Shown: positions 61,752 through 64,000 of the stretch, piece after piece
Numbering within the stretch: position 1 is the stretch's first letter
Layout of the letters: each line of letters starts with the position of its first letter
From: Cellulomonas fimi
Lineage (GTDB): Bacteria > Actinomycetota > Actinomycetes > Actinomycetales > Cellulomonadaceae
Length of the DNA: 64,000 nt
Direction: 5' to 3'
NCBI RefSeq assembly: GCF_028527925.1
Contig: NZ_JAPESW010000011.1
Span: 1-64,000 of the forward strand
The notes under the pieces: generated by a model
Seen by the model: the letters and a program-made list of their open reading frames with translations, nothing else
The model's database searches: none
What the model was told of the DNA's origin: nothing
Position numbers and translations under genes: made by a program

Positions 61752-63654
61752 ACGTCGCCTCGCACGTCCAGCCGTCCGCGTCGCCGGCGAGCAGGACCGC
61801 GTCGCCGTCGTCGAACGCGACCTGCAGGTGCCCGCGCACGCCGACCCGTCCCCCGGTCCCCCACCAGCGCTCGCTCGACAGCCACGGCCCCGCCCACCCG
61901 GCGACCGCCCGTTCGCGCACACGCACCGGCTCGTCGCGCCCGTCCGACGTCACGCGCCCGGCCGACCATGCACCGCCGGACGGCCACCCGTCGGACGCGA
62001 GGAACCCCTCGGCCGGCGAGCGCCCGCGCGGCGAGGGGAACCCGCCCGTCCCTGTCGTGCGCGCCGACGCCCGTGCCACCGACGACGCGTCGGTGTCCGA
62101 CGCGACCGGCCAGCGGACCGTCGCGGGCTCCCCGCGCAGGCCGACGCGCACGTCGAGGACCACCGGCCGCCCGGCGGCGTCACGCACGTCGACGGGGAGC
62201 GGACGCGCGAGGACGGTCGCGGGCGCCGGGTCCGGCAGCCGACCGGGCCAGGGCAGGTCGGCCGCGCGCGCGGCCTGCGTCTGCTCGCCCCACGGCTGCA
62301 GGTGGACCTGGTCGCGCACCCCGCGGCCGCCCTGCAGCGTCGCCGTGAGCACGCCCTGCCCGCCGACGATCCCCTGCACGCGGTCGAGCGCGCGGTGCGC
62401 CCGCAGGTCGCCGCCGGACGGCCCGCCCCACAGCCGCCCCTGCTCAGCCCCGGCGGGCGCGACGTCGAGCGCGGTGACGGCGAGCCGCACCAGCGTCACG
62501 GGGCGGACGTCGTCGTCGACCCACGGCTCGTCGACGAGGTCGTCGAACGCCCACGGGTCCTGCGCCCCGTCGCGGGCGGCCCGGGCACGCGCGGCGCGTG
62601 CCCGGGCGGCGCGGACGCGCTCGGGGGCGTCCTGCGCACGGCTGCGCGCGGTCGCGACGGCGGTGGACGACAGCCAGCTCTCGAGCTGCCAGCGGATGCG
62701 GTCGGTGATGCGCTGCGGCGTCAGCCCGCCGAACCCGCCGAGGTCGGTGCGCCACGTGCGGACCAGGTCGGTGCCGTCGTCGGTGCGCGCGGCGATCTGC
62801 ATGCGACCGCACGTCACGGACCGGTGCACGAGCTGCGCGTGCAGGTCCTCGGCGAGGCGGCGGCCGGCGAACGTCGCGGTGTCGACGCGGTCGACCGGCG
62901 GGTCGAGCTCGGCGACGACCTCGAGGTCGGCCTCGGGACGGCGACGCGCCGGTGGGCGCTCGTCGTCGCCGCGCGCGAGCGTCTGCGCCCACACGCCGAG
63001 CCGCCCGAAGCGCGCGTGCACGTCGCCCGTCGGCAGCGCGGCGAGCTGACCCAGCGTGCGCAGGCCGAGCCGGTGCAGCAGGTCGACGAGATCGGCGACC
63101 TGCTGGGCGGCGTCCTCGGTGACGGCGGCATGCACGAGCTCGGTGACCCCACGCTGAGCGAGGAACGCGGGCGACGAGCCGGGCGGGACGACGGCCCCGG
63201 TGCGCGCGGCGACGACCGCCGCGAGCAGGCCGTCGGCGGTGCCGACCGCGCACTCGTGCCCCGCGTGCGCGGCGACGGCGTCGACGAGCCGTTCCGCGAG
63301 CACGTCCTCCGACCCGTGGTACCGGCTGGCACCCCCGGCGGGCAGCAGCAGGAGGCCGGCGCGCACGACCTCGATCCCGGCGACGACGGTCTCCGCCGCG
63401 CTCGCGACCGGCTCGAACAGGCGCACGTCGCGCACGTCGTCGGCGGGCAGCAGCACGAGCTCGGGGCAGCACCCCTGCGCCTGCCGTCGACGCATGCCGC
63501 GACGCACCCCCTCGACGCGCGCGAGCGCCGAGACGGCCGTGACGCGCCGCCCGTCGTGCACGGCGGCGGGCAGGTGCGCGGGAACCTCGTCGGCGGTGGT
63601 CGCGGCGACGACGGGCCAGTCGGGGACCCAGAGGACGGTGGTGCGGGTACTCAC
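61744..63654 (-). CDS. imuB: ImuB: Y-family polymerase-like mutasome subunit
   Basis: A 636-residue DNA polymerase Y-family protein. The N-terminus VLWVPDWPVVAA replaces the DxDxFF-type catalytic segment of active Y-family enzymes, matching ImuB, which is catalytically dead and acts as an adaptor between DnaE2, ImuA and the beta clamp. The QGCCPELVLLPADD and LHRLGLRTLGQLAALPTGDVHARFG (helix-hairpin-helix) regions are characteristic. The C-terminal 200 residues are Gly/Ala-rich with a DUF6504-like end (GHLQVAFDDGDAVLLAGDADGW). The GTG at 63654 is preceded by GAGGAG. It overlaps dnaE2 downstream and lies 11 bases after the upstream ImuA-like gene, forming the SOS-inducible mutasome operon. Confidence 0.9.
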   Translation of the reverse strand: MSTRTTVLWVPDWPVVAATTADEVPAHLPAAVHDGRRVTAVSALARVEGVRRGMRRRQAQGCCPELVLLPADDVRDVRLFEPVASAAETVVAGIEVVRAGLLLLPAGGASRYHGSEDVLAERLVDAVAAHAGHECAVGTADGLLAAVVAARTGAVVPPGSSPAFLAQRGVTELVHAAVTEDAAQQVADLVDLLHRLGLRTLGQLAALPTGDVHARFGRLGVWAQTLARGDDERPPARRRPEADLEVVAELDPPVDRVDTATFAGRRLAEDLHAQLVHRSVTCGRMQIAARTDDGTDLVRTWRTDLGGFGGLTPQRITDRIRWQLESWLSSTAVATARSRAQDAPERVRAARARAARARAARDGAQDPWAFDDLVDEPWVDDDVRPVTLVRLAVTALDVAPAGAEQGRLWGGPSGGDLRAHRALDRVQGIVGGQGVLTATLQGGRGVRDQVHLQPWGEQTQAARAADLPWPGRLPDPAPATVLARPLPVDVRDAAGRPVVLDVRVGLRGEPATVRWPVASDTDASSVARASARTTGTGGFPSPRGRSPAEGFLASDGWPSGGAWSAGRVTSDGRDEPVRVRERAVAGWAGPWLSSERWWGTGGRVGVRGHLQVAFDDGDAVLLAGDADGWTCEATYD

Positions 63655-63664
63655 GACGCGCTCC

Positions 63665-64000
63665 TCACCCCACGAGCCGCAGACCGACGGCGGCCTGCTC
63701 CTCGACCTCGGCCGGTGCGGTCGGCACCGCGGGTGCGACCGGGGTGCCGGTCGAGGTGTCCGCCGACAGCGGCAGCGTGAGGTCCACGGACAGCGGGACG
63801 GCCGACCCGCCACGCCCCGACCGCGTGACGCGCAGCTCGTGCGTCCGCAGCCGCCCGTCGCCCGCGCCGACGCCCCACCAGCGCCCCGCCTCGACGGTCA
63901 GCACCGTCGACGCGCCCGGCCACGCGACGCTCGACAGCAGGACCGCACCGCGGTCCCGCGCACGGGCGGACAGCCGGCGGCGGTCGGTGTCGGTGAGCAC
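63665..64000 (-). CDS. C-terminal part of ImuA-like protein (cut by the window edge)
   Basis: The last 111 residues of a protein whose start lies beyond base 64000. RRRLSARARDRGAVLL and LTVEAGRWWGVGAGDGRLRTHELRV resemble the C-terminal region of actinobacterial ImuA' (RecA-like) proteins that precede ImuB in mutasome operons; the ATP-binding part would be outside the window. The tail (SADTSTGTPVAPAVPTAPAE) is disordered. The stop is 11 bases before the imuB start. The SOS-type promoter expected for this operon would also be outside the window. Confidence 0.7.
   Translation of the reverse strand: MLTDTDRRRLSARARDRGAVLLSSVAWPGASTVLTVEAGRWWGVGAGDGRLRTHELRVTRSGRGGSAVPLSVDLTLPLSADTSTGTPVAPAVPTAPAEVEEQAAVGLRLVG

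Overview
The window is about 74% GC, and nearly every gene ends or starts within a few bases of its neighbour. Third positions are almost always G or C. The gene content (mycothiol ligase MshC, PAC2 protein, DnaE2/ImuB mutasome, LigB-type DNA ligase, DUF5703, xylan-oligosaccharide enzymes) fits an actinobacterium, most likely a cellulose/xylan degrader of the Cellulomonas type. This is an inference from gene content and composition, not from a marker gene.

Layout. 1-8.1 kb: a fragment that repeats part of the next gene, then a conserved actinobacterial housekeeping block (PAC2 protein, mshC, CorA-type transporter, uppP, aldo/keto reductase, acidic protein, DUF5703 protein, M20 peptidase, VOC protein). 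8.2-16.9 kb: M3 oligopeptidase coupled to an epimerase-like gene, alanine dehydrogenase, fructosamine kinase-like protein, a membrane-anchored matrixin, an alpha/beta hydrolase and an ATP-dependent DNA ligase. 17-22.3 kb: LuxR-type two-component pair, an Asp/His-rich secreted protein, tandem universal stress protein and an amino acid permease. 22.4-29.8 kb: four translationally coupled genes for two large FtsX-like permeases and two MacB/LolD-like ATPases. 29.9-36.4 kb: two small proteins, then a JetA-JetB-JetC (MukFEB-like/Wadjet) operon with no JetD anywhere near it. 36.4-41.1 kb: a Pro/Thr-rich relic, an uncharacterised membrane protein, a hydrolase, a flavin monooxygenase and a lipoprotein.

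41.3-55.2 kb is a complete intracellular arabinoxylo-oligosaccharide utilisation locus. A GH120 beta-xylosidase, a DUF624 protein, two permeases and a binding lipoprotein lie on one strand. A LacI-type regulator, GH51 arabinofuranosidase, GH43 enzyme, esterase and GH39 xylosidase diverge on the other. The divergent promoter region holds two CG-centred LacI operator-like palindromes, each overlapping a plausible -10 element. No enzyme of the locus has a signal peptide, so the model is uptake of decorated oligomers followed by trimming inside the cell. The ABC transporter has no ATPase of its own and must borrow one. A perfect 15-bp stem and a tRNA-Leu(GAG) close the locus.

55.5-64 kb: AI-2E family transporter, a dihydrodipicolinate synthase-family aldolase, and the mutasome operon ImuA-like (partial)/imuB/dnaE2. 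DnaE2 carries an unusual Pro-rich insertion of about 165 residues with 42-bp tandem repeats.

Most notable items: the JetD-less JetABC operon, two genes whose only plausible start with a Shine-Dalgarno sequence is ATC, the DnaE2 insertion, the UUCG-capped 19-bp hairpin in the xylo-oligosaccharide transporter operon, and the 127-bp repeat at the very start of the window.
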